The position numbers and the translations under genes are program-made. Shown here piece after piece: positions 36,376 to 44,054 of a stretch of 59,415 bases of DNA; the first letter of the stretch is position 1; each line of letters opens with the position of its first letter. The notes below the pieces were generated by a model. The model saw nothing but the letters and a program-made list of their open reading frames with translations. It was not told where the DNA came from and did no database searches. Where the stretch lies: the NCBI GenBank assembly GCA_023228145.1, contig JALOBU010000017.1:1-59415 (forward strand). Direction: 5' to 3'. This DNA comes from Bacteroidales bacterium (GTDB lineage Bacteria; Bacteroidota; Bacteroidia; Bacteroidales; CAIWKO01).

Positions 36376-37161
36376 ATGAAAAAATATTTAATCATTTTTG
36401 CCAACCTTTTTATTGTTTCTGTTTTTGCCTATTCTCAGGAAATGGATGCAGATACAAACTATTGGGGTGTAAGCATATACGGCTCTGTTGATTACAACAC
36501 ACAGTTTATAAAGGGAAGCACTATTGATCCTATGGTGGGTGTAGATTCCATGAAAAAAATTGATTTGCCTCGTTGCGGATATACTCTGGGCTTTTCTGTA
36601 AATCGCCCCGTTTATAAAATATTATCTTTGGAATTTGGTATTTTTATACACAGTCAGGGATACAGAACAGGCACTTTGCCCGACACTATTTGGAATTACA
36701 GAGATTCGATATTAAGCATCACAGATTATCACAAATCATACAGATATTATTCATTAAACATTCCTGTTCTTTTAAAAGTGGATATCGTTCGTTCCAAAAA
36801 AGTTACTTTTGGGATAGGCGTTGGTGTAGCCCCAGTATTTTCTTTAGGCAAGCAGCAGGTATCATTTTTTGAAGACCACAAAGAAATTGTACATGAAAAA
36901 ACAGGAAGGGATATTGATATTCAGGCATTGGGATGTTTGTTTGTTTCAGTGCCGCTTACTGATAAATTATCACTGACACTGGAACCAACTTTCCGTTACA
37001 ATATTTTATCTTATAAAGACAGCTATTATCAGGGTATAACACGTAACATGCTGTCGGCTGGGTTAGGAATTTATCTGACTTACAAAGTTACCGATAAAGC
37101 CATGTACGACTATTATTATAAGAAGATTTATAACGTCAAAAACCCCATGCCTCAATTCTGA
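36376..37161 (+). CDS. Outer-membrane beta-barrel protein
   Basis: 261 residues with a signal peptide (1-20, ending FAYSQ). The mature part is a series of amphipathic beta strands with aromatic girdles (GYTLGFSVN, LSLEFGIFIHSQGY, YYSLNIPVLLKVDIV, VTFGIGVGVAPVF, LSLTLEPTFRYNIL, MLSAGLGIYLTYKV), as in PorT/OmpW-like 8- to 10-strand barrels. The specific function is unknown. smpB follows after 26 bp. Confidence 0.75.
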   Translation: MKKYLIIFANLFIVSVFAYSQEMDADTNYWGVSIYGSVDYNTQFIKGSTIDPMVGVDSMKKIDLPRCGYTLGFSVNRPVYKILSLEFGIFIHSQGYRTGTLPDTIWNYRDSILSITDYHKSYRYYSLNIPVLLKVDIVRSKKVTFGIGVGVAPVFSLGKQQVSFFEDHKEIVHEKTGRDIDIQALGCLFVSVPLTDKLSLTLEPTFRYNILSYKDSYYQGITRNMLSAGLGIYLTYKVTDKAMYDYYYKKIYNVKNPMPQF

Positions 37162-37187
37162 CAACTGCTTTTGGTTAAATCCGGCTT

Positions 37188-37631
37188 ATGCAAAGTAAAA
37201 TACAGATAAAAAACCGCCGGGCATCTTTTGAATATTTTTTACTGGAACAACTGAATGCCGGAATTGTGCTTACAGGTACGGAGATAAAATCATTGCGTGA
37301 AGGTAAGGCAAGCATCAATGATGCATATTGTTCCTTTAAGGATAATGAATTGTTTATTCTCAATATGCACATTGCAGAATATTCTTACGGAACTTATTCA
37401 AACCATGAACCCAAAAGGGAACGCAAACTGCTGCTGAACAAAAAAGAAATAAAAAAATGGTTGGGAAAAGTACGCGAAAAAGGCTTCACCATTGTGCCTG
37501 TGATGGTCTTTATTAATGAAAAAGGCCTGGCAAAAATTACCATCGCACTTGCTAAAGGAAAACACTCATACGACAAAAGGGAATCTTTGAAAGAAAAAGA
37601 TTTGAAAAGGGAAATAAACCAGAAAGAATGA
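37188..37631 (+). CDS. smpB: SsrA-binding protein
   Basis: 147 residues, full length. It binds tmRNA and delivers it to stalled ribosomes. Signatures: NRRASFEYFLLEQLNAGIVL, GTEIKSLREGKASINDAYC, HEPKRERKLLLNKKEI, and the C-terminal GKHSYDKRESLKEKDLKRE tail. The tmRNA gene itself was not seen in this window. Confidence 0.97.
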   Translation: MQSKIQIKNRRASFEYFLLEQLNAGIVLTGTEIKSLREGKASINDAYCSFKDNELFILNMHIAEYSYGTYSNHEPKRERKLLLNKKEIKKWLGKVREKGFTIVPVMVFINEKGLAKITIALAKGKHSYDKRESLKEKDLKREINQKE

Positions 37632-37708
37632 TTTTTATAAATCACTAAACTCCAGAACTTCATAAATTGTGAATGTATTAAAATAATGTATTTTTTGCTT
37701 TATTAATA

Positions 37709-38356
37709 ATGTCATTTTTTGACGCTTACCCTCAAAACATCCTTGATTATTTCCAGATGATTCCGGATAGATCTGTGACAGGGATATTAAGAAAAGACAG
37801 GGCTAAAATTGTTGCCGTTTCTAAAGACAATAAAAGCTATGAAGATGCCTCAAAAGACATGAGCGAGCTTGACATCATGTATTCTTTTGAAATGGTAGAT
37901 GTCAGTAACGGATATTTAAAAATGGTAGGAGCAATGGAAGGTCATCTGAAGATGTGTTACTGGAACCTTAAGAATGGGTATAAAATGATATCTGTTTATC
38001 AGGAAGGCTGTGACCCCGAATGTGAAGTGGCCGGTTTTGATTTTTATATTTTTGACGGAGATATGTATAAGAATGTGCCTTACGAAGAAATAATCCCTGA
38101 TATTTATAACGATTTCTTTTTAACAGATACAAATTCTTCGAGAACTGTTCAAGTAATAAAGGCCGAAATGGGAAAAAAGAATATTTCCGCTACACTTCTT
38201 TTTGATTTACCGCAAAAGGGAAAAGATATTATTGCAAAATGGGGAAATTCTGAAGACAATCAGGTTTATAAAGAGTTTGCTGTAGGGAATCGCATGCTAC
38301 TGAAATGGAATGATGGAAAATTTGAAAAGGCGAAATATTTTGGAGTGAATAATTAA
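37709..38356 (+). CDS. Hypothetical protein
   Basis: 215 residues, not recognised. It is a mixed alpha/beta protein, with alternating strands such as GYLKMVGAMEGHLKMCYW and FDFYIFDGDMYKNVPYEE, and no signal peptide at this start. The frame is open back to 37682 (just after an in-frame stop), where upstream codons are hydrophobic but lack ATG, so a lost or non-standard N-terminus is possible. It converges with the third rhomboid gene (2-bp gap). Confidence 0.55.
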   Translation: MSFFDAYPQNILDYFQMIPDRSVTGILRKDRAKIVAVSKDNKSYEDASKDMSELDIMYSFEMVDVSNGYLKMVGAMEGHLKMCYWNLKNGYKMISVYQEGCDPECEVAGFDFYIFDGDMYKNVPYEEIIPDIYNDFFLTDTNSSRTVQVIKAEMGKKNISATLLFDLPQKGKDIIAKWGNSEDNQVYKEFAVGNRMLLKWNDGKFEKAKYFGVNN

Positions 38357-38358
38357 AA

Positions 38359-39027
38359 TCAGCGACAGTCCTTTCCTTCACACTCGTCATCTTTATTTAA
38401 ATATTCTGCGTTTTCATCATCATCTTCTTCTTCATCCCAGTGATACTGTTCACGCTGCATACCTTTTTTACGGTAAAAAAATGCCATAACTATTCCTGCA
38501 AGGCCTCCCATCAGGTGTGATTCCCATGAGATATTTCGCTTTGGAAAAAAGTCGGGGAAAATACCCCAAAACAAGCCCCCGTAAAGAAACACTATCAACA
38601 GCGAGATAGCCATTAGTCTGGCGTTACGCCTTATGATGCCGCTGAAGAGCAAAAAAGACACATAGCCGTAAACCAGGCCGCTGGCGCCAATGTGAAACGT
38701 GCCGCTTTGTGCAAATGACCATACCCAAATACCTGTAAAAAGCCAAACCAGAAAGAAAATATGATAAAATATCTCTTTATAAAAATAATTCGCAATGCTT
38801 AAACTCACAAACATGGGAACCGTATTGGCTATCAGGTGCTTAAAATCCGCATGAATGTAGGGAGCTGTAACAATACCTATCAGTCCGTGGAGAGAATGAG
38901 GCGAAATGCCAAGAGTCCCAAAATCCGAATGGGTAAATACTTCAATGATTTTTACCACCCACATTATTAAAATAACAAGCGCGGGGAAAAGACAGCTATA
39001 TATTATTTTTCGGAAATCTTTATTCAT
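38359..39027 (-). CDS. Rhomboid-family intramembrane serine protease (third)
   Basis: 222 residues with about six transmembrane helices. HADFKHLIANTVP in loop 1, catalytic Ser in FHIGASGLVYGY, and catalytic His in SWESHLMGGLAG. It ends in a very acidic, Cys-containing tail (DEEEDDDENAEYLNKDDECE). Divergent in sequence from the tandem pair at 32.5-34.3 kb. Substrate unknown. Confidence 0.88.
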   Translation of the reverse strand: MNKDFRKIIYSCLFPALVILIMWVVKIIEVFTHSDFGTLGISPHSLHGLIGIVTAPYIHADFKHLIANTVPMFVSLSIANYFYKEIFYHIFFLVWLFTGIWVWSFAQSGTFHIGASGLVYGYVSFLLFSGIIRRNARLMAISLLIVFLYGGLFWGIFPDFFPKRNISWESHLMGGLAGIVMAFFYRKKGMQREQYHWDEEEDDDENAEYLNKDDECEGKDCR

Positions 39028-39145
39028 AATAAAAAAAGCTTACTTTTTTAGTAACAATTTTATAAAATTAATGTCTATAACTTAAAAATAAAATACTTAC
39101 AGAATATTTATAAAATTGAAACGTTAAAATTAATACTGCATTTAT

Positions 39146-39153
39146 TACTTTTG
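39146..39153 (+). promoter_or_regulatory. -7 box TACTTTTG for the S41 protease
   Basis: Exact TAnnTTTG followed by C, 29 bp before ATG 39183. Confidence 0.6.
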
Positions 39154-39182
39154 CAAATTCACTAAAAATAAAAAATTTTTTT

Positions 39183-40790
39183 ATGATGATTCCAACAACC
39201 AGAAACTTTTTTTTATTGCTTCTTTTTCATTTTGTTTTTTTCTCTCTTGGGTTTTCACAAAAAAGCGACCCGAAAAAAACGGACCAGAAGTTGAATACTG
39301 CTTTCCAATTTATACGTTTGTCATATGTGGATACCGTTGACGAAGAAAAACTGACAGAAGCTGCCATTATTGCCATGTTGAAAGAGCTTGACCCGCATTC
39401 GGTATATATGACCAAAGAAGAGATTGATAAAGCCAATGAACCCCTGATAGGTAATTTTGAAGGAATAGGAGTGCAATTCAACATCATTAAAGATACCATT
39501 GTTGTTGTAACACCCACTCCCGACGGGCCGTCAGAAAAAGTGGGCGTCATGTCGGGTGATAAAATAGTGCAGATTGACGGAGAAGATGCTGTAGGGAAAA
39601 AAATTAATACCGATTATGTTGTTAAGAAACTCAGAGGTCCCAAAGGAAGTTCTGTCAAGGTTAGTATATACCGCAAAGGGCTTAGCGGGTTGATGGAACG
39701 CACCATTATAAGAGATAAAATCCCTATCACCAGTTTGGATGTTGCTTACATGGTTAACAAAGAAACGGGGTACATACGCCTTAATAAGTTTTCGCAAAGC
39801 ACCATGTCGGAGTTTTCTGCTGCTTTGAAAGGATTAAAAAAGCTGGGGCTTAAAAACCTCATCCTTGACCTGAGAGATAACTCAGGCGGATACCTGAACA
39901 CTGCCATAGAACTTTCTGATGAGTTTCTTGCGAAAGATAATATGATAGTTTATACCGAAGGAAAAGCTTCGCCCCGACAGGTTAGTTATGCTACTTCTAA
40001 AGGAGAATTTGAAAAAGGGCGTTTGATAGTTCTGATTAATGAAGGCTCTGCATCGGCCAGCGAAATAGTTACCGGCGCCGTGCAGGATTTGGACCGCGGT
40101 CTCGTTATCGGCAGGCGTTCTTTTGGGAAAGGTTTGGTGCAACGGCCTTATACACTACCCGACGGTTCGGTAATACGACTTACTACGGCACATTATTATA
40201 CTCCTTCGGGGCGTTGTGTGCAAAAACCTTATAATGAAGGCGTGGAAAAATATTATAAAGACCTTTCCGAAAGGTTTAAACATGGCGAGTATATTCATGC
40301 TGACAGCATAAAATTTCCCGATTCCCTGAAATATTACACCCCCAACAAACGTGTTGTATATGGCGGCGGCGGCATTATGCCCGACCTTTTTGTACCTCTT
40401 GACACTTCCTACTACTCAACTTATTATTCAGAGCTTTTGCGCAAAGGCATTATTAACCAGTATGTGATAAAATACCTTGAAACAAACCGTGAAAAAATTA
40501 AAGCATTATACCCGAGTGTTGAAGAGTTTCTTAAAGGATATAACATTGATGAAAACTTTATGGGAAAATTTTTTGAATTTGCCGCCGGAGAAGGCATTGA
40601 AAAAGATGAAGAAGGGTATAAAACTTCTGAGGTATATATGAAGAATTTTTTCAAGGCATGGATAGCCCGCAACTTATGGGATTATGCTGCCTATTGGCGC
40701 GTCAGCAATGAAAACGATGAAGTATTCTTAAACGCTGTGAAAGCCATACAGGATAAAGATTTGTTTAAAAAGAATAATATTTCTTTATAG
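39183..40790 (+). CDS. S41-family C-terminal processing peptidase
   Basis: 535 residues. Signal peptide 1-25 (ending LGFSQ). A PDZ domain (about 80-165) contains GPSEKVGVMSGDKIVQIDG. The S41 catalytic domain has the tail-specific protease motif GSASASEIV with Ser 291 and Lys 316 (RRSFGKG), spaced 25 residues apart as in E. coli Prc. A ~150-residue C-terminal extension follows. Periplasmic processing or degradation of proteins from their C-termini. It is monocistronic. Confidence 0.95.
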   Translation: MMIPTTRNFFLLLLFHFVFFSLGFSQKSDPKKTDQKLNTAFQFIRLSYVDTVDEEKLTEAAIIAMLKELDPHSVYMTKEEIDKANEPLIGNFEGIGVQFNIIKDTIVVVTPTPDGPSEKVGVMSGDKIVQIDGEDAVGKKINTDYVVKKLRGPKGSSVKVSIYRKGLSGLMERTIIRDKIPITSLDVAYMVNKETGYIRLNKFSQSTMSEFSAALKGLKKLGLKNLILDLRDNSGGYLNTAIELSDEFLAKDNMIVYTEGKASPRQVSYATSKGEFEKGRLIVLINEGSASASEIVTGAVQDLDRGLVIGRRSFGKGLVQRPYTLPDGSVIRLTTAHYYTPSGRCVQKPYNEGVEKYYKDLSERFKHGEYIHADSIKFPDSLKYYTPNKRVVYGGGGIMPDLFVPLDTSYYSTYYSELLRKGIINQYVIKYLETNREKIKALYPSVEEFLKGYNIDENFMGKFFEFAAGEGIEKDEEGYKTSEVYMKNFFKAWIARNLWDYAAYWRVSNENDEVFLNAVKAIQDKDLFKKNNISL

Positions 40791-40895
40791 GAAAGCCTAA
40801 GAAAAGCAGAATTAATTCTTAGTCCCGATAGGGAGAAATTATTGTAAAAAAAAAGTATCATTTTTTATTTTTCAAAAATAGTTAGTTACATTATT

Positions 40896-40925
40896 TTGCC
40901 ATTAAAATTATTATTCCTACCTTTG
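40896..40925 (+). promoter_or_regulatory. Promoter of rpsF-rpsR-rplI (TTG-N19-TACCTTTG)
   Basis: TTG at 40896-40898 and TACCTTTG at 40918-40925, 19 bp apart, match the Bacteroidota housekeeping promoter. The leader is about 40 nt. A stem-loop at 40797-40822 upstream has no T tract. Confidence 0.75.
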
Positions 40926-40973
40926 CACTCCATTTTTGGAAAAAAAATTATTAATTATTAAATAGTTAAGGAA

Positions 40974-41327
40974 ATGACAAAACATTATGAAACCGTTTTC
41001 ATTTTAACTCCCGTTTTATCTGATGACCAGGTAAAGGAAGCGGTAAAGAAATTTCTCGATTTCCTCAAAGAGCGGAAAGCGGAAATTATCGTCTCGGAGA
41101 ACTGGGGGCTGCGCAAGCTGGCATACCCCATACAAAAAAAATCCTCGGGTTTTTACCACCTGATTGAGTTTAATGGCGACACCGAAATTATTGCCGAGCT
41201 GGAAGTAACCTTCAAACGTGATGAACGCATCATCCGTTATCTTACCGTAGCTCTAGACAAGCACGCCGTGGCCTATAAAGAGCGCAAACGGGCTGAAAAA
41301 CAAAAAAAGGAAAAAGAATCTGTATAA
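40974..41327 (+). CDS. rpsF: 30S ribosomal protein S6
   Basis: 117 residues. S6 fold signatures: HYETVFILTPVLSDDQVKEAV, WGLRKLAYPIQKK, GFYHLIEF, then FKRDERIIRYLTVAL and a basic Lys/Glu-rich tail. It pairs with S18 on the 30S platform. First gene of the classic S6-S18-L9 operon. Confidence 0.97.
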   Translation: MTKHYETVFILTPVLSDDQVKEAVKKFLDFLKERKAEIIVSENWGLRKLAYPIQKKSSGFYHLIEFNGDTEIIAELEVTFKRDERIIRYLTVALDKHAVAYKERKRAEKQKKEKESV

Positions 41328-41352
41328 TGTAAAACCCTAAAACGAGAAAAAC

Positions 41353-41622
41353 ATGGCACAAAACGACAGCGAAATAAGATATTTAACCCCGATAAATGTC
41401 GATGTTAAAAAGAAAAAATATTGCCGCTTCAAAAAACACGGCATAAAATTTATTGATTACAAAGATGCTGACTTCCTGCTGAAATTCATCAACGAGCAGG
41501 GCAAGATTTTGCCGCGCCGCCTCACAGGCACATCATTAAAATACCAGCGTAAACTTGCAAGAGCTATCAAAAGGGCACGCCACCTTGCATTATTGCCTTA
41601 TGTCGGAGATTTATTAAAATAA
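41353..41622 (+). CDS. rpsR: 30S ribosomal protein S18
   Basis: 89 residues. CRFKKHGIKFIDYKDADFLL, then GKILPRRLTGTSLKYQRKLARAIKRARHLALLPY (diagnostic). One Cys (C25) remains, so no complete Cys4 zinc motif is seen. 25 bp after rpsF and 13 bp before rplI. Confidence 0.97.
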   Translation: MAQNDSEIRYLTPINVDVKKKKYCRFKKHGIKFIDYKDADFLLKFINEQGKILPRRLTGTSLKYQRKLARAIKRARHLALLPYVGDLLK

Positions 41623-41627
41623 GGAGG
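41621..41627 (+). promoter_or_regulatory. Strong Shine-Dalgarno aaggagg of rplI
   Basis: aaggagg lies 8 nt before the rplI ATG at 41636 and overlaps the rpsR stop. Such a full SD is unusual in this window, where most genes lack one. Confidence 0.8.
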
Positions 41628-41635
41628 GAAGAAAC

Positions 41636-42085
41636 ATGAAAGTGATATTAAAACAAGACGTTGCCAACTTAGGCTATGCCAACGAAGTGGTAAAAGTTAA
41701 AAACGGCTACGCCCGTAATTACCTCATCCCTAAAGGCTTTGCAATAATGCTTACTACCTCAACAGAGAAAGAACATGCCGAAATGATGAAGCAGAAAGCT
41801 TTTAAAGAAGAAAAACTGAGAAAAGAAGCCGAAACCCTTGCCAGAGCGCTCGAAAACGTTACCGTGAAAATAGGGGCAAAAGCAGGCAGCACAGGAAAGA
41901 TATTTGGTTCTGTTAATGCCATCCAGATTGCTGAAGCTATCAAGAGCCAGTTTAATTATGATATTGACCGTAAAAAAATACAGCTCGACGGCGAAAATGT
42001 GAAAGAACTCGGAGCATACACCGCCAAAGTTGGTATTTACAAAGACATCAAAGTGGATGTAAAATTTGAAGTTGTTGCCGAATAA
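41636..42085 (+). CDS. rplI: 50S ribosomal protein L9
   Basis: 149 residues. N-terminal rRNA-binding domain MKVILKQDVANLGYANEVVKVKNGYARNYLIP (split here only for naming), central helix with EKHAEMM-like repeats, and C-terminal domain GSTGKIFGSVNAIQIAEAI. Last gene of the operon, followed by a strong terminator. Confidence 0.97.
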   Translation: MKVILKQDVANLGYANEVVKVKNGYARNYLIPKGFAIMLTTSTEKEHAEMMKQKAFKEEKLRKEAETLARALENVTVKIGAKAGSTGKIFGSVNAIQIAEAIKSQFNYDIDRKKIQLDGENVKELGAYTAKVGIYKDIKVDVKFEVVAE

Positions 42086-42106
42086 ATGAATTTTTTATAT
42101 AAAATT

Positions 42107-42134
42107 AAAATCCCGGGAAAGTTCCGGGATTTTT
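42107..42134 (+). terminator. Rho-independent terminator of the rpsF operon
   Basis: aaaatcccgg / ccgggatttt stem with a short loop and T run. The T run merges into the -7 box of the next gene. Confidence 0.9.
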
Positions 42135-42142
42135 TATTTTTG
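42135..42142 (+). promoter_or_regulatory. -7 box TATTTTTG for the rRNA methyltransferase
   Basis: Directly follows the terminator T run and lies only 5 nt before ATG 42148 (8 before ATG 42151), implying a leaderless or nearly leaderless mRNA. Confidence 0.6.
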
Positions 42143-42147
42143 TAAAG

Positions 42148-42936
42148 ATGATGTTATCAAAAAGTACCATAAAATTCCTGACTTCCCTTGCTGTTAAAAA
42201 ATATCGCAAGCAACAGGCTTGTTTTATTGCCGAAGGCCCTAAGATAACAGAAGAGCTCTTGGGCAGCAGTATTCGTGTGTTGCATATTTTTGCCGTTTCT
42301 GAATGGATTAAAAAAAATAAGCTTATCATACCACCAACAAACAAGGTGGTCGAAATAAATGAAGCCGAACTGCTTAAAATCAGCCAGCTTGACACTCCCT
42401 GCCAGGTGCTTGCCGTAGCTGAGATACAAGAAAAGCATTTTGATGTTTCGCTGGCAGAGAAAACGCTGATACTCACTCTTGATGACATTAGAGACCCCGG
42501 AAATCTTGGCACCATCATACGCATTGCCGACTGGTTTGGGTTTAAGCATGTGCTGTGTTCCGAAAAATGCGTTGATATTTATAATCCTAAGGCGGTTCAG
42601 GCAACCATGGGTTCTATTGCCCGTGTAGATGTTTATTATGAAAATCTGCAAAGCATATTTATGGAAAATAATAAGCGGCAAAAAGTTTATGGGGCTTTTC
42701 TTGACGGTGAAAACATTTATGAGGCAAGCCTGGAAAATAATGGATATCTTGTCATTGGCAATGAATCCTCAGGTATTTCAAACGAAATCGCCGTACATAT
42801 TTCCAGGCGTTTATTTATTCCATCAGGAACAAGGGAGGGCAGGAAAGCAGAATCGCTGAACGCTTCTATGGCAGCGGCTGTCATCTGTTCGGAGTTTTTA
42901 CGCAGGTCGTTATTAAATTCTAAAACTAAAAAATGA
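42148..42936 (+). CDS. TrmH/SpoU-family RNA 2'-O-methyltransferase
   Basis: 262 residues (start at 42148 or the adjacent ATG 42151). An N-terminal substrate-binding domain (VKKYRKQQACFIAEGPKITEEL) precedes a SPOUT methyltransferase domain with LDDIRDPGNLGTIIRIADWF, KAVQATMGSIARV, VIGNESSGIS and IPSGTREGRKAESLNASMAA, forming the SAM-binding trefoil knot. It probably 2'-O-methylates 23S rRNA or tRNA; the exact nucleotide cannot be told. Its stop overlaps the lpxB start by 4 bp. Confidence 0.92.
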   Translation: MMLSKSTIKFLTSLAVKKYRKQQACFIAEGPKITEELLGSSIRVLHIFAVSEWIKKNKLIIPPTNKVVEINEAELLKISQLDTPCQVLAVAEIQEKHFDVSLAEKTLILTLDDIRDPGNLGTIIRIADWFGFKHVLCSEKCVDIYNPKAVQATMGSIARVDVYYENLQSIFMENNKRQKVYGAFLDGENIYEASLENNGYLVIGNESSGISNEIAVHISRRLFIPSGTREGRKAESLNASMAAAVICSEFLRRSLLNSKTKK

Positions 42937-44054
42937 AATATTATATCATCGCCGGGGAAGCTTCGGGCGACCTGCATGCGTCCAACCTCATGCGTGAGCT
43001 ACAGAAGAAAGATAAAAATGCCGTGTTCCGCTGCTGGGGAGGCGACATGATGAAAGCTCAGGGCGGCGAGATAGTGAAGCATATCAGCGAAATTTCTTTT
43101 ATGGGTTTCGCCGAAGTATTGTTAAATCTCAGAACGATACTACGCAACCTTAGCTTCTGCAAATCAGATATCAGCAAATTCAGCCCTGATGCGCTCATAC
43201 TGGTTGATTACCCCGGTTTTAACATGAAGATTGCTGCTTTTGCTCATCAGAAAGGCTATAAAGTGTTCTATTATATTTCGCCGCAGATATGGGCATGGAA
43301 ACAGTCACGGGTTTTCAAAATCAGGAAGCATGTTGACAAAATGCTGGTGATACTTCCGTTTGAAAAGGATTTTTACAAAAAATTCGGTGTGGATGTTGAA
43401 TTTGTCGGCCACCCTTTGCTCGATGCTGTTGAAAATTATAAAAATAGCAGCCTTACCCGTAATTTCAGGGAAGAACATAGCCTTGACGAAAGGCCTTTGG
43501 TGGCACTGCTTCCCGGGAGCCGTAAACAGGAAATCTCGCGCATGCTTCAACTTATGATAGCCATCGGTGAAAAGTTTAAAGATGTACAGTTTGTCATCGC
43601 GGGTGCGCCTTCTGTTCACAAAGAATTTTATAACCGTTTTCTCAGCAATACAGATACAAAAATTGTTTACGGAAGCACCTATGATTTGTTGTTAACTTCC
43701 GTTGCGGCTTTAGTAACTTCCGGCACGGCTACTTTAGAGGCAGCTCTGCTGGATGTGCCACAGGTTGTATGTTACAAAGGTTCCTGGTTTTCATACGTGA
43801 TAGCCAGAATGGTCATTAAGGTGAAATATATTTCGCTGGTAAACCTTATCATGAATAAAAAAGTTGTTGCCGAATTGATACAGATGAACCTTACACAAGA
43901 AACCCTGGAGAAGGAGTTTGTTAAAATAGTATATGATGCAGGCACAAGTGCACAAATAAAAGAAGATTATGCCATGCTCCGAAAAGCGCTTGGTGATTCG
44001 GGAGCTTCAGAGAATGCTGCTAAAGTTATATCTTCTTACCTTCTGGGAGTTTAG
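42933..44054 (+). CDS. lpxB: Lipid-A-disaccharide synthase
   Basis: 373 residues, GT19 family. It joins UDP-diacylglucosamine and lipid X to form the lipid A disaccharide. Signatures: YIIAGEASGDLHASNLM, ISFMGFAEVL, LVDYPGFNMK, YYISPQIWAWK, GHPLLD, LLPGSRKQEI, and VTSGTATLEAALLDVPQVV. Coupled to the methyltransferase by an ATGA overlap. Its last 29 bp overlap the opposing gene. Confidence 0.96.
   Translation: MKYYIIAGEASGDLHASNLMRELQKKDKNAVFRCWGGDMMKAQGGEIVKHISEISFMGFAEVLLNLRTILRNLSFCKSDISKFSPDALILVDYPGFNMKIAAFAHQKGYKVFYYISPQIWAWKQSRVFKIRKHVDKMLVILPFEKDFYKKFGVDVEFVGHPLLDAVENYKNSSLTRNFREEHSLDERPLVALLPGSRKQEISRMLQLMIAIGEKFKDVQFVIAGAPSVHKEFYNRFLSNTDTKIVYGSTYDLLLTSVAALVTSGTATLEAALLDVPQVVCYKGSWFSYVIARMVIKVKYISLVNLIMNKKVVAELIQMNLTQETLEKEFVKIVYDAGTSAQIKEDYAMLRKALGDSGASENAAKVISSYLLGV

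Noticed and set aside
40797..40822. Stem-loop upstream of rpsF as a terminator or an S6-S18 autoregulatory leader
   Set aside because: It has no T tract and lies upstream of the predicted transcription start, so neither role is supported.
42157..42681. 174-residue minus-strand ORF opposite the RNA methyltransferase
   Set aside because: The sense frame carries intact SPOUT motifs; the antisense frame is an unannotatable shadow.
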